Shown piece by piece: positions 29,873-39,470 of a stretch of DNA of 64,000 nucleotides. Numbering within the stretch: the stretch's first letter is position 1; each line of letters opens with the position of its first letter. Position numbers and translations under genes: made by a program. Under the pieces are notes generated by a model. It searched no databases, was not told where the DNA came from, and worked only from the letters and a program-made list of their open reading frames with translations. Source of the stretch: Tolypeutes matacus (Eukaryota > Chordata > Mammalia > Cingulata > Chlamyphoridae); the NCBI GenBank assembly GCA_026826555.1, contig JAKSZT010053883.1, positions 24,468,355 through 24,532,354 of the forward strand, given 5' to 3'.

Positions 29873-30230
29873 AAGAGGGCAAAGAGAAGAAACAGAAAGA
29901 CCCTGCATTGGATCCTTCCCCCACATGAAGGGACACTTGGAAATAAAGCTTGATCAGGAACATCAAAAGTGATTCCTGACAGATCAGTAGTGGCCCAGGC
30001 CCCAGACCATTGACTACCCTTCCCTTTAATTCAGTGTAAAGCTAGGCAATTAGCTGGCCCACCCAGAGTGAGGGGCTGCTTCTCAGTCAAGGATGGCTGC
30101 ACACACTCTGTATGTGGGAAGGAATCCCCTCCCCTCCCCATCCCAGCCTTTCAAATCCCTCCCCAGCTCCCTGGCACAGGGTCAGGCATTCCAGTCTTAG
30201 GGATTCACTTCTTTGGATCTGAGAGTCTTG
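29873..30230. other. Single-copy DNA
   Basis: No gene or repeat recognised. Confidence 0.3.
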
Positions 30231-30231
30231 A

Positions 30232-30312
30232 AGGAGTTTGGTTCAGAATCTCTGGGGCAGAACTTGGGACATGGGTCTTTGTGCAGCTCCCTGGGTGATT
30301 CAGGCCAGCATC
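30232..30312 (-). mobile_element. MER5-type DNA transposon fragment
   Basis: 'gttcagaatctctggggcag' with 'gcagctccctgggtgattca' resembles MER5 read antisense (gagattctg...agctccccaggtgattct). Diverged. Confidence 0.4.
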
Positions 30313-30424
30313 TTTAGGAGAGGCTCCAGAGGCCACTACTGAGGTGCAAGCGCCTTGGAACATGTAACCCCTTAAGCCGTGGTCAGCTTTGGTACCTGGG
30401 AGCAGAGGGCGGGGGACAGAGACC

Positions 30425-30650
30425 TCGTGCCTCAAGGATGCGCCCTGCGCCAGGCCCTGTGCAGAACACCAGGTCGCTTACCTCATTTTGCCAGCACACC
30501 AATCCTACAGGAGGGGGATTACTGTCCCTAAGAAGAGAAAAACAAGCCTCAGGAGAAGTAAGGGACTTGCCCAAGGTCCCGCGACAAGGAACATCACAGA
30601 GCTGGGATTGAAACCCAGGTCTCTCCACTCCCGGGCATGGCCCTGGGCGC
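30425..30650 (-). mobile_element. MIR SINE fossil, near full length
   Basis: 'gcgccaggccctgtgcagaa', 'ttacctcattttgccagcac', 'agggacttgcccaaggtccc', 'agctgggattgaaacccagg'. Confidence 0.85.
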
Positions 30651-30764
30651 TGGCCCTAGCTCCATTGCTAACTACGTGAACTGGGCAGATCCGCACCAGG
30701 GGGCTGTCTGTAAAATGTGGGGGCCCAGACATGGTGGGCCCACAGGGCAGCAGTTGCCTGGGGA

Positions 30765-30925
30765 CAACCTTCCAGCAGTACGGCCTTAGGCCAGTTACGT
30801 AAGCTGCTGTGCCTTCAGCTGCTCACCTGTCAAACGGGGATCGGGGATCGTAACAGTCTCACCTTCCTGGGGCTGTGAGGTTTAACTGAAGTGCTAACAT
30901 GGGGTGCATCCAGCAGGAAGCGGGG
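30765..30925 (+). mobile_element. MIR SINE fossil
   Basis: 'ccttaggccagttacgtaag', 'ctcacctgtcaaacggggat', 'ggggctgtgaggtttaactg'. Confidence 0.8.
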
Positions 30926-31685
30926 CTGTAGCTCTGACTCATGACTCAGTCACAGTGGGGTGGTGAGAGCCGGGCTGGGCCCCTGAGAGGGGGTGAGGCA
31001 AGAAGCAGGGTTGGGGGTGGCTCAGAGGGAGAGGGCAAAGGGAAGCCCACCCCCGCAATAACAACACGGGGGACCGCAGTGGGGATAAAGTCCTCCAGGG
31101 CCCCTGGGCTCCGTGCTCTTTGGCCCTCGGATGGGCCCGCGGATCCCTGGGCAGATAAATCCCAGCTCATCACTTCCTGGCCTCTCAAAGAGGGCCTTTG
31201 TCTGGTGGCCAGCAGAGGCCACTTCCGGCCCCACTAGCGGCTGATGACTGAGCAGCAGTGCCCACCCCAAAACAAAGGGCCTTCACACGGGCCAGAGAGG
31301 CCCTGGCTCTGCCCAGGACTCAGCCCCTGTCCCCCCAACATCCATGGCCAGGGTGGCCAAGAGGGGCCCACGCCTGGATGAGATCACAGGAAGCGGGGGA
31401 GGGCGGTGAGGGGCTGTGGGGCCCTAGATAAGGGGGCAGCAGGAAGGAACCCCACAGGGCGTGCCCAGAATCAAAGACACCCGAAGATCCCCCCTCGGGA
31501 GCCCGGGGGCACTCAGAAAAAGACCTCGAAGTCCTCTAAAAAAGCTTCACCCTCCGGGCTGCCCTGCCTTCTTCCCAGGCCCCCAAAGCCGCCGGGGATC
31601 TCTCCTCGCTGCCCACCCCCTCCCTGCTCTGCCTCCTCCTGGTTCCTCAAACACAGCCACCCCTTTCCTCCACGGGGGCTGCTGT
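30926..31685. other. Single-copy GC-rich DNA
   Basis: No gene or repeat recognised; includes a purine-rich stretch 30955-31050. Confidence 0.3.
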
Positions 31686-31687
31686 GA

Positions 31688-32065
31688 TTGGCCTGTGTCT
31701 CCTAAAAAGATAGGCTCAAGTCCCAACCCCAGGCTCCCCAACAGGGCCCGGTTTGGAAATAAGGTCTTTGAAGATGTCATTAGTTAAAATGGGGCCAGAC
31801 TGGACCAAGGGGGGTCCTGACTCACCACGGTTGGAGCCCTTATAAGGAGAGGAAGTTTGGACACACAGAGACAGGTAGAGCAGAGGCAGAGGTGGAGTTA
31901 CGCCAACAGCCGAGGAGTGCCCGGGGTTGCCTCCAGCCACGGCCAGAGCCCCACGGACTTCCAAAGGAGCTGGGCGCCACCGACACCCTGATTTCAGACC
32001 CGAAAGGCCTGTGAGACAATAGACTGCTGCTTCCAGCCACCCAGTTTGTGGCAGCCCCAGACAGG
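31688..32065 (+). mobile_element. MLT-like (MaLR/ERVL-type) LTR fossil
   Basis: 'ggaaataaggtctttgaaga', 'ggagcccttataaggagagg', 'gtttggacacacagagacag', 'caccctgatttcagacccga', 'cttccagccacccagtttgt' in canonical order. Solo LTR. Confidence 0.8.
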
Positions 32066-32091
32066 GACCTGGCCCCGGCTGTCCCCTCTGC

Positions 32092-32215
32092 CTGTAGAAC
32101 TTTCCTCCAAGACGGCCAGCTTGACCCCTCCCTCCTTTCCTTCAGGCTTTGCTCAGAGACCTTCCCCGACCCCTGACCCTTCACCCTCTCCTCCCCTTTC
32201 CTCGTGAGCCTGCTC
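32092..32215 (+). mobile_element. L2 LINE 3' fragment
   Basis: 'ctgtagaactttcctccaag' and 'tcaggctttgctcagagacc' then 'ttccccgacccctgaccctt' match the L2 3' region. Confidence 0.65.
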
Positions 32216-32504
32216 CAGCTAGGCTTTCCGCCTCGCTACCCCACCCACCAACCCACCCACCAACGGCCAAGTCCAGTCCTCACAGTTCGCGGCCACAGCT
32301 GCCCCGACGCAGTTGGTGGTCGGTGGCTCCCTCCCCCAGGGAACATCCCCTCTGGACTTGTGGGGCAGCTGCTCTTGGGTTTCCCAGCCGCTCCCGCGCA
32401 GCCCGCCTCGGCTGGAGACCCCGCGCCGGCTGTGGCCTCTCCTGCCCATCACTCCAGCCCTAGAAGCCCCGCCCCCCGCCAGCCCCGCCCCCCGCCAGCC
32501 TCGG
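32216..32504. other. GC-rich DNA with short tandem repeats
   Basis: Contains two adjacent 'ccacccaccaa'-type units (32238-32262) and two 'cccgccccccgccag' units (32467-32497). No gene recognised. Confidence 0.5.
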
Positions 32505-33440
32505 GTTTTACCTTCTGTCTGCTGATGACTCCCAGATGCGTCCCTCCCGCCCCAACCTTCCCCCGGCGCTCCAGATTCCTGCGTCCACCCTCTTTTCCAC
32601 ATGTGCACACGGCTGAGTAATGGCATCTCAAAGGCACCATGCCCGAAACCCAACTCCTGGCCACATGGCTCCCAAATCTGCTCTCCGCCACCACCCCCTT
32701 GCCCTGACAACAGTGACCTGTCCTTCCTCTTGCTTGCCCTTCTTCATTCCTCTTCCCCCAGCACCCACATCAGCAAATCCCACCCATTCCACTCTCAAAA
32801 GAGGCCCAGAATCCGACCACGTACACTCCCATTGCCGCCACCCTGGGTTGTTGCCAGAGCTTTCCAGCTGGTCTCCTGCTTCCACTCTTGTCCCCCTTCC
32901 AAACCCTGCCAGGACGCCCCTCTGGCTCAGGGTCTGGTCTCCACGGCTCTGCACAGCCTGCCCCTCCCCCCTCCACGGCTACCCTGTGACCTCCTCCTCT
33001 GCCTCGCGCCCCCTTGGCCCCTGCTCTGGCCACACAGCCTCCTGCCCCTCCTTGACCACACCAGACCCGCTGCCCGCTCAGGACCTCTGCTTCTGCTGTG
33101 TCCTCTGTAGAACACGCTTCTCAAAGATATGCACGGCTCACCCGCTCACCTCCTGCAGGTTTCAGCTTAAATGTCACTGGATCGCAGAAACCTTCCCTGA
33201 CCACCTTCTGCCAGAAAAAAAACACAACCATGCCCCCCTCCACTACTCCCCACCTCCCCTCTCCTGCTTCATGTTCCCTGTGGCACTCATCACCAGCTGA
33301 CATCCTCTGTATCTGCCACCTGCCCTCCAAGATGAAGCTCCACGAGAAGGGGACTTTGCCTGTTTGGGTCATTGCCAGTCCCCAGACTCATGCCTGGAAC
33401 ATAGTAGAGATTCCAGGAATATTTGTCAGATGAATGAACC
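32505..33440 (+). mobile_element. L2 LINE, long 3' segment
   Basis: About 935 bases of sense L2: 'gctgatgactcccagatgcg', 'ccgaaacccaactcctggcc', 'ctggtctcctgcttccactc', 'tcacctcctgcaggtttcag', 'ccttccctgaccaccttctg', ending 'atgcctggaacatagtagag' and 'tgtcagatgaatgaacctga'. A 226-codon open frame inside it is not a host gene. Confidence 0.9.
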
Positions 33441-33461
33441 TGAGTTGAGTGAAGAGGGAAA

Positions 33462-33645
33462 AGTATGAGTTTGCCAGGAGGGTGGCAGGAAAAGACATTC
33501 CAGGCAAGGGGGAACAGCACATATAAGGCTGAGGCATAAATGTGACAGCGCGTTAGAAGAGGGAGGGTCAGAGTTTGGGGAGGCAGGTTAGGCAAGGAGT
33601 CTGGTCATGTAGGATATTTGCTCATTTATTCACTCAGTGTTTACT
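33462..33645 (-). mobile_element. L2 LINE fragment, opposite orientation to its neighbour
   Basis: 'gacattccaggcaaggggga', 'acagcacatataaggctgag', 'tggtcatgtaggatatttgc' follow the antisense L2 order. Confidence 0.8.
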
Positions 33646-33944
33646 AAGCCTTATGAGGAGCCCAGGCTCCTGCCTGCCTAAGGGGATGGAATTTAAACCC
33701 AGCAGTACTTGGGAGCCACCAAGAGACACAGAGCAGGGGCAGCATATGTCAGAGCTTCTCACACTGCTCCATACTCTGGAATTCCAATCTCCCTTGTGTC
33801 TTCCCCCAGGGGTGCCTGCTCTGCCCTGCCTTCACTCCAGGGCAGCCTTTTGGGGGCTGTTCCTCCTGACAAGGATATACAGCACCTGAGTCTCCACATG
33901 CTTCAGTCTGTCCATCTGTGACCTTCCCAATATGAGTCCCCACA

Positions 33945-34380
33945 TGTGGTGGTTCACAAATGGGATTCTGTCTTGTCCTGCAAGACAAAGGCACATGGAA
34001 AGAAAACAAACTCTAGCTGGATGTTAAAGCAAGTCTTTATTCTCTTGCTGGTTCCTTTTTACATGATTTCTTACATGATTTAGTAACTTATTATTTCTCA
34101 AGCAGTCTGAGGATTAATCTTTGATCTTTTATGACTTTGTTATGATCATACAATAAGTTGTTTGTTGGAAGATCGAGAATACAATATTTACAAAGAACAG
34201 GATGTTCGTGTGTGCACACAAGGTTTTTTTCAGCCAATTTTCCTCAACAAGATTATGGGGCATAAGATGTCGTGCCAAGTGTCCTCAGGATAAGATGGCG
34301 CCAGCTGTTTTCAGCCGTCAACAGTCAAGGTTTTCCATGAACTCCATCCAAGCCCTCGAGAACCTGCTTGACGTGCCACA
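33945..34380 (-). mobile_element. Solo LTR of a class II (ERVK/betaretrovirus-like) endogenous retrovirus with perfect 6 bp target duplication
   Basis: 436 bp element that starts TGTGGCACG and ends ACCACCACA on the minus strand (TG...CA termini with 5 bp inverted ends TGTGG/CCACA). Flanked on both sides by cccaca (33939-33944 and 34381-34386), a 6 bp duplication, the length made by class II retroviral integrases. Minus-strand landmarks: a TATA-like 'cataaaagatc' (about 34126-34136) and the polyadenylation signal AATAAA (34041-34036) upstream of a GT-rich end. No gag, pol or env remains, so it formed by LTR-LTR recombination. Exact duplication suggests a fairly recent, lineage-specific insertion. 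It is not autonomous. Confidence 0.88.
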
Positions 34381-34386
34381 CCCACA

Positions 34387-35330
34387 CCCTACATGGGGGA
34401 CATGAGCCTTCCAAGCTGGAAGAGCCTCAGAAATTCTAGTGTTTTCATCCCACAAGCGGGGTGACTGAAGCCCACCAAAGAGAAAGGACTTATATGAGGT
34501 CATCCTGTGTATCAGTCAAAATTTTTTTGTTTACAAGTGACAAGTGCAAAAAAAGTGGGGGTGGGATTTTGTTTCAAATAACTAGGATGTTTAAGGGTGA
34601 ACTTCAGGTACAGTTGGATCCAGGCCTCTTACAATGATTGCCCTACCCCATGCCCTTGAACCAATAGCATTAGCCAGGCCTGGGTATAGCGTGTCTGGCC
34701 CTGGAATGGGGGTAAGTTGTGTGGCAGTGTCAGCCCCACACGGCGCTCCAGGACTACTGATACCAGAACTGGGGGAAACAGCAGCAGATGTGTCCCATGC
34801 CCAGGAACCCAGGATGCCTGTCCCACTTCCCCAAAGCACTCCAGGAAGATCAGGATGGAGGACCACCTGGACCAGTGTGCGGTGTGGGAGCTGAGGAGGG
34901 GGCCAGTAAGAGGTCTTCCAGGCAAGAGGCAATGAGCCCTTGACAGAAACTCATCAGTCTCCTAACTCCCTAACTTCCTTTCCCACTTGGGCATTTTGCT
35001 GTGGGAAATATCTGTCACTTCCTCAAGATGAATAATACACCACGACCATTATTAATGGATTTTTAAGTGGTGTTCAGAATCCACTTCATTTCAAATAAAA
35101 GAAAACGACGTAGATCTTTCCTGACTTGTTTAGGCCATAGAGGTGCTGGCGCGGCATGGCTGCCACCTAAACAGTATGGCATCCAGGCTTCCCCCGGCAT
35201 GTCATACACAACTGAGCCCACAGCGGCCCAAAGGCAAACCGAAGTAAGAGGGACCGAAAGCTGCTGAGGGCAGGAGGAGAGGAGCAATTTCAACCACTGC
35301 TGGGGAAACACCGGAGCCATTTTTCTAGAA
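34387..35330. other. Unassigned DNA, partly old repeat
   Basis: The stretch 'cctgtgtatcagtcaaaatt' (34504) resembles the start of an old mammalian interspersed repeat I cannot name. The rest is single-copy to my eye. No gene seen. Confidence 0.3.
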
Positions 35331-35334
35331 AGTC

Positions 35335-35557
35335 ATTTAACAGGATGCTTTAATAATCTAAAGAGGTCATACCCTTTGGTCCACTCACCCGGCTTTTAGG
35401 GATACCACTTAAAGATATAACTGGAGATGTGAAAAAAGCTTTAAGTGCCAAAAATGATCATCGTGACATTGTTTATAATAGTGAGAAACAGGAAATAACC
35501 TACATGACTAATTGGAGGAGAATGGTCCCCTCAATGGAATGTTCTGCATTGGCTCAA
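35335..35557 (+). mobile_element. Old L1-type LINE fragment hosting copy D
   Basis: 'gacattgtttataatagtga' and 'gaaacaggaaataacctaca' match the conserved old L1 stretch (tttataatagtgaaaaattggaaacaacc). Interrupted at 35570. Confidence 0.6.
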
Positions 35558-35569
35558 AAATGTTCAAAA

Positions 35570-35756
35570 GTTGCTCTTTCATAGATGGTAACAAATGTTT
35601 CACAACAATGCAAGCTGGTGGGGCAGGGGGGGAGGTGTATGGGAATCTTGTATGATGATATGCATGTTTGTTTTGCAAATTCACAACTTTTACTATATAC
35701 TTATTGTTTATGTATGTTCATGAATGAATGATGCACCCCAATAAAATTTTATTTTT
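35570..35756 (+). mobile_element. 5'-truncated young L1 3' UTR (copy D) with 12 bp target duplication
   Basis: Only ~187 bases of the shared 3' module ('acaaatgtttcacaacaatg', 'cacaacttttactatatact', 'aataaaattttatt'). Identical 'aaatgttcaaaa' flanks at 35558-35569 and 35757-35768. A minimal L1 tail insertion. Confidence 0.92.
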
Positions 35757-35769
35757 AAATGTTCAAAAA

Positions 35770-36095
35770 TGTTGCCTACAAAGATTATTGCCTTAAGATC
35801 ATTTGATTGGAAGAAGCAGAAACTTAAGGAAACTCAAGTCAAAAAGAGGATTATGTTAAGCATCAGAGGAATTTCCCAGAATTCAACTGGCAGAAGCAGT
35901 TGGGCCATGTAAAACCTGCCAGGTCCTCAGACAATGTATATCTATCTCCCTGTGCCTCCTCCTCAGCCAGACCTCTCATCCCTGCTTCTCTCTGTCTGAT
36001 TTCAAATTTCCCTCTCTCTGCAGACCAGCTTGGCAGCTCCACCCCTGGTTTACCTGCCCTTCCAGATCAACCCCACAGCTGATTGATTCAATCTC
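35770..36095. other. Unassigned DNA
   Basis: No gene seen; the pyrimidine-rich stretch 35940-36030 resembles old LTR sequence but is not assignable. Confidence 0.25.
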
Positions 36096-36097
36096 CT

Positions 36098-36243
36098 ATA
36101 GGTAGGTAGGTGGGTGGATGGGTGATTGGGAGGGAGGGAGGAAGGAAAATGGAAAAAGGGAGGAAGGGAGGGAGGAAGGGAAGGCGGAAGATGGAAGTAG
36201 GAGGGAGAAAGGTAGGAAGGAAGAAGGGAGGGAGGAAGGGAGA
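36098..36243. repeat. Polypurine (GGGA/GGAA/GGTA)n tract
   Basis: About 146 bases of nearly pure purine on the plus strand ('gaagggagggaggaaggga' type units), starting with GTAG/GTGG tetranucleotides. It can in principle form triplex (H-DNA). Confidence 0.92.
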
Positions 36244-36540
36244 CCTGCTCTAGCCCAGCCATCTCGGCGGCAGCACTGACCCTGGGAAGAAGAGGGCTGA
36301 GTGTGAGTAGCAAGAGGTGCCTTACACAACGTGGCTCCATTCGGGGCCCAAGCATCCCTGCTGGGGGCCCCACCCTCGAGAAGAGAAGCACCCCCCACCC
36401 CCAACACGTGTACCAGCAAATGCTAAGGCAGGGACGTGAGGACCGAGAGCTTGGAGGCTGCGGTGAGGCAGAACCTTGTTGGGGCAGGGCCCTGATGGAG
36501 CAGTTGAAGTCAGCAGTAGTGGTGGGTGCTTGATGGGGTG
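36244..36540. other. Single-copy DNA
   Basis: No gene or repeat recognised. Confidence 0.3.
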
Positions 36541-36912
36541 TGGTAGGTTGAATCAGGTACCACGCGGGGTGGGTGGCGGCTGTTTGTCATCTTCATCCAT
36601 TCGGTGGGTGTGAACCCACTGTAAATAGGACCTGTAGAAGATGATATTTTTAGTTAAGGTGTGGCCCAACTGAATCCTAATACTGAGGCTTTATGAAAAG
36701 AAAGGCAAGGGGAGAAGCCGAAGCTGGAGGTCAATGGAACCTGGAGGAGGAAGGAGAGGACATGGCCACGGGATGGCAAAGCTTGCCGCTCACCCTGACC
36801 ACTACCTACCCTGGGAGAAAGCAAGCCTTCCAACCTGCAGAACCAGGAAGTTCCCATGGTTAAGCCACCCGTTGTGTGCTGTCAGTCATAGCGGCTGGGA
36901 AACTAAGATGCG
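36541..36912 (+). mobile_element. MaLR/ERVL-like solo LTR, xenarthran-type family, copy 2
   Basis: 'gggtgtgaacccactgtaaa', 'taggacctgtagaagatgat', 'agttaaggtgtggcccaact', 'cggctgggaaactaagatgc' share order with the copies at 4095, 39385 and 54396. Confidence 0.65.
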
Positions 36913-37464
36913 GTACAGAGGACAATGGCAGGTGGCTGCCCGGTCCAACTCATGAGGACAGAGGATTCTCCCACACAGTTGAGAGGAGCCTGGAATTCCT
37001 GCAGGAGAAGAGGGGGACTGGGGCCGGCAAGATTTGGATATTAATGCTAATGCTGCTGGTGAGGCTTTCCTGGCTTACAACTCTTGGGACCACAGAATCC
37101 AAAAACAGGCAGGGCTGTGAGCAACATCAGGCATCTGATCCAAACCCCCCCTGACGCCGGATCCCTTGCCACACATGGCAACCGTGTACTTAAAGGCTTG
37201 CCCACTCCCAGCAGTAGTGAGCTTACTGCTCCACACGGAAATTCATTCCATACTTGGACAGCTCTGATGACGAAATGAAGTGGATTCTGTGAAATTTTAG
37301 CCAAAATATGTCTCCCTGTGGATCCCTGATTGGCCCTAGTTCTTTTCTCTGGAGCTTCATGAAACAAATTAGCAGCAGCCCCTGAGGCCCAAAGGCCAGC
37401 TCTTCCCAGGACATCGTGGACGCTCAGCATTGCAGCCCAAGCCACAAGGAACACCACTGCATGC

Positions 37465-38145
37465 CGTCAAAATGGCTAAAATAAAAGGCCAAGTGTCGGC
37501 GTCATGGGAACTCTCACCACTTATGGTGGGACAGCCACTTTGGCAAACAGTTTGGCCGTTTCTTAAATAGTTAAGCATACACCTCCTGCATGACCTAGCC
37601 CTTCACTCTTACGTATTTACCCAAGAGAAATGAAAATGCACATGCACACAAAGACTAGTACATGAAGGTTCCTAGCAGCTGTATTTATAATAGTCAAAAA
37701 CCGACAATGCTCCAAATGTCCATCAAAAGGTGAATGGAAACACACACTATGACAAATCCGAACAATGGAATACCACTCCACAGTAAAAAGGAACACACAA
37801 TGATATGGATGAATCTCAAACAGATTACGCCAAACAAAAGAAGCTAGACACAGAAGTCTACATATTGTGTGCTTTCATTTATATAAACTTTTAGAAAGGC
37901 AAACTGATCTATAGTGACAGAAAACACATCCGTGTTTGCCTGGGGATGAGAGCAGAGGAAAGGATGAATTGCAAAGGGGAATGAGGACACTTTTGAAGGA
38001 GATGGAACTGTCAGGTGTCTTGTGATGAAGGTGATTTTGCAGGGGTAAACATTGTCAAAACTCACCAAATCAATCACTTTACGTGTGATCAAACTGTGCA
38101 CTTTCAATATGTCCAATGTATTTTAAGTTCTTTTAAAAATCTTAT
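37465..38145 (+). mobile_element. Old L1M-type LINE 3' region
   Basis: 'gccactttggcaaacagttt', 'aaatgtccatcaaaaggtga', 'caatggaataccactccaca', 'gatatggatgaatctcaaac', 'aacattgtcaaaactcacca'. No later insertion within it. Confidence 0.88.
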
Positions 38146-38310
38146 CATGCAATCCCTTTAATTGGATGACTAACAAACTGTGGCCAAGCTGAAAGACCCT
38201 CTTGGGTCTGCTTTGATGAACCCTTTGTAATTAGCACATGGACAGATCTGATTGATGCTAACTCAGCCCCATCTCCTTAGCAGGCCTTGACCTTATTAAT
38301 TTATGACTCT
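38146..38310. other. Single-copy DNA
   Basis: Short AT-rich stretch; nothing recognised. Confidence 0.3.
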
Positions 38311-38314
38311 GGAA

Positions 38315-38520
38315 ACTTCCTCCAGTACTTACCAAAGGTCATCCAGCAAATTCATGGTAAGGCCAGGACTTGAGTCCAAGTCTCTGGATTCACAGGCCGA
38401 TTCTCCTTCCCCACAGGGTAAAAAGAAATCAAAACCAATGCTTGTGGAGCGCTTCATGGTTCCCCAAGCTGCTTGACATCTGTAATCTCATTTCCTGGAT
38501 TAATCCCATTTAACACAGTC
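38315..38520 (-). mobile_element. MIR SINE fragments
   Basis: 'ggtcatccagcaaattcatg' with 'ggccaggacttgagtccaag' (38335-38405), then 'ttgtggagcgcttcatggtt' with 'ttgacatctgtaatctcatt' (38440-38495): two antisense pieces. Confidence 0.65.
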
Positions 38521-38647
38521 GAGTGTGTAATGGATAAGATGGGGCTGGGAGAACATACAGCTTGTTCATTTATGGCAGGCGTCTATTCTGACGGCTCGGG
38601 GCCCATGCCAGACCAATTGTTAAATATCTTAAACATCCCTCCTGGGG

Positions 38648-38890
38648 TAAACGTTCTGGTCTTTGGAGGCAGACGGTCCTGGGCTGGAATCCAGGCACAG
38701 CCTCTTACTAGTGGGAGACCTTGAGCAAACTAATTACCCCTGAGAGCCTTAGTTTCCTCCTCCGTAAAATGGAGATAATAACACAAACTCCCTCCTGATG
38801 TTGCTGAGAAGATTAAACGGGATAACATGAGAAAAGGGCTTAGCACCGAGTCTGGCACATGGTCAACACTCCACAAGGTTTGGCAGCTAG
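38648..38890 (+). mobile_element. MIR SINE fossil, near full length
   Basis: 'ctgggctggaatccaggcac', 'agccttagtttcctcctccg', 'taaaatggagataataacac', 'agtctggcacatggtcaaca'. Confidence 0.93.
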
Positions 38891-38924
38891 CATCAGGACC
38901 ACCTCTTAGCACCATCACTACTAA

Positions 38925-39060
38925 TGTAAAATGGTCCACATTCTACAGACAAAGAAACTGAGGCTCAGAGAGGCAACGCGATTGCCAAGATTACATAGCA
39001 AATAAGTGCAGAGCCAGGATTTGAACTCAAGTCCCCTGAATGGCTCCGAGGTCACCTGTC
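38925..39060 (-). mobile_element. MIR SINE fossil
   Basis: 'agacaaagaaactgaggctc', 'ccaagattacatagcaaata', 'gccaggatttgaactcaagt'. Confidence 0.88.
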
Positions 39061-39099
39061 ACTCCCTGGCACCACACTGCCTCCTACTTGGGGATGGCA

Positions 39100-39384
39100 G
39101 GTGCAGCATTATTCACAACAGCCAAAAGGTGGAAGCAACCCAAGTGTCCATCAGCAGATGAATGGATAAGTGAAATGTGGCATATCCATACAATGGAATA
39201 TCATTCAACCATAAAGGGAAATGAAGTGCTGATACACGCTAAAATGTGGCTGAATCTTGAAGACATCATGTTGAGTGAAATAAGCCAGACCAAAAAGGAC
39301 AAATAATTGCATTTCTCTTATGTAGAATCCTTAGAATAAGCATATTCATAGAGACAGAAAGCAGAACAGTGGCTACCAGAGGTG
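39100..39384 (+). mobile_element. Old L1 3' region, left half of a split copy
   Basis: 'attattcacaacagccaaaa', 'gtccatcagcagatgaatgg', 'catacaatggaatatcattc', 'agagacagaaagcagaacag'. Interrupted by an LTR at 39385; resumes at 41471. Confidence 0.88.
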
Positions 39385-39470
39385 GTGTTTTGGAGCGGGG
39401 AACCCCCCAAAAACACGTTCTTAAACTTATCCATTCCTGTGGGTGCATGAGCCTTTATAAATAGGACCTT

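Noticed and set aside
32620..33300. 226-codon plus-strand open frame
   Set aside because: Lies entirely in L2 3' noncoding sequence.
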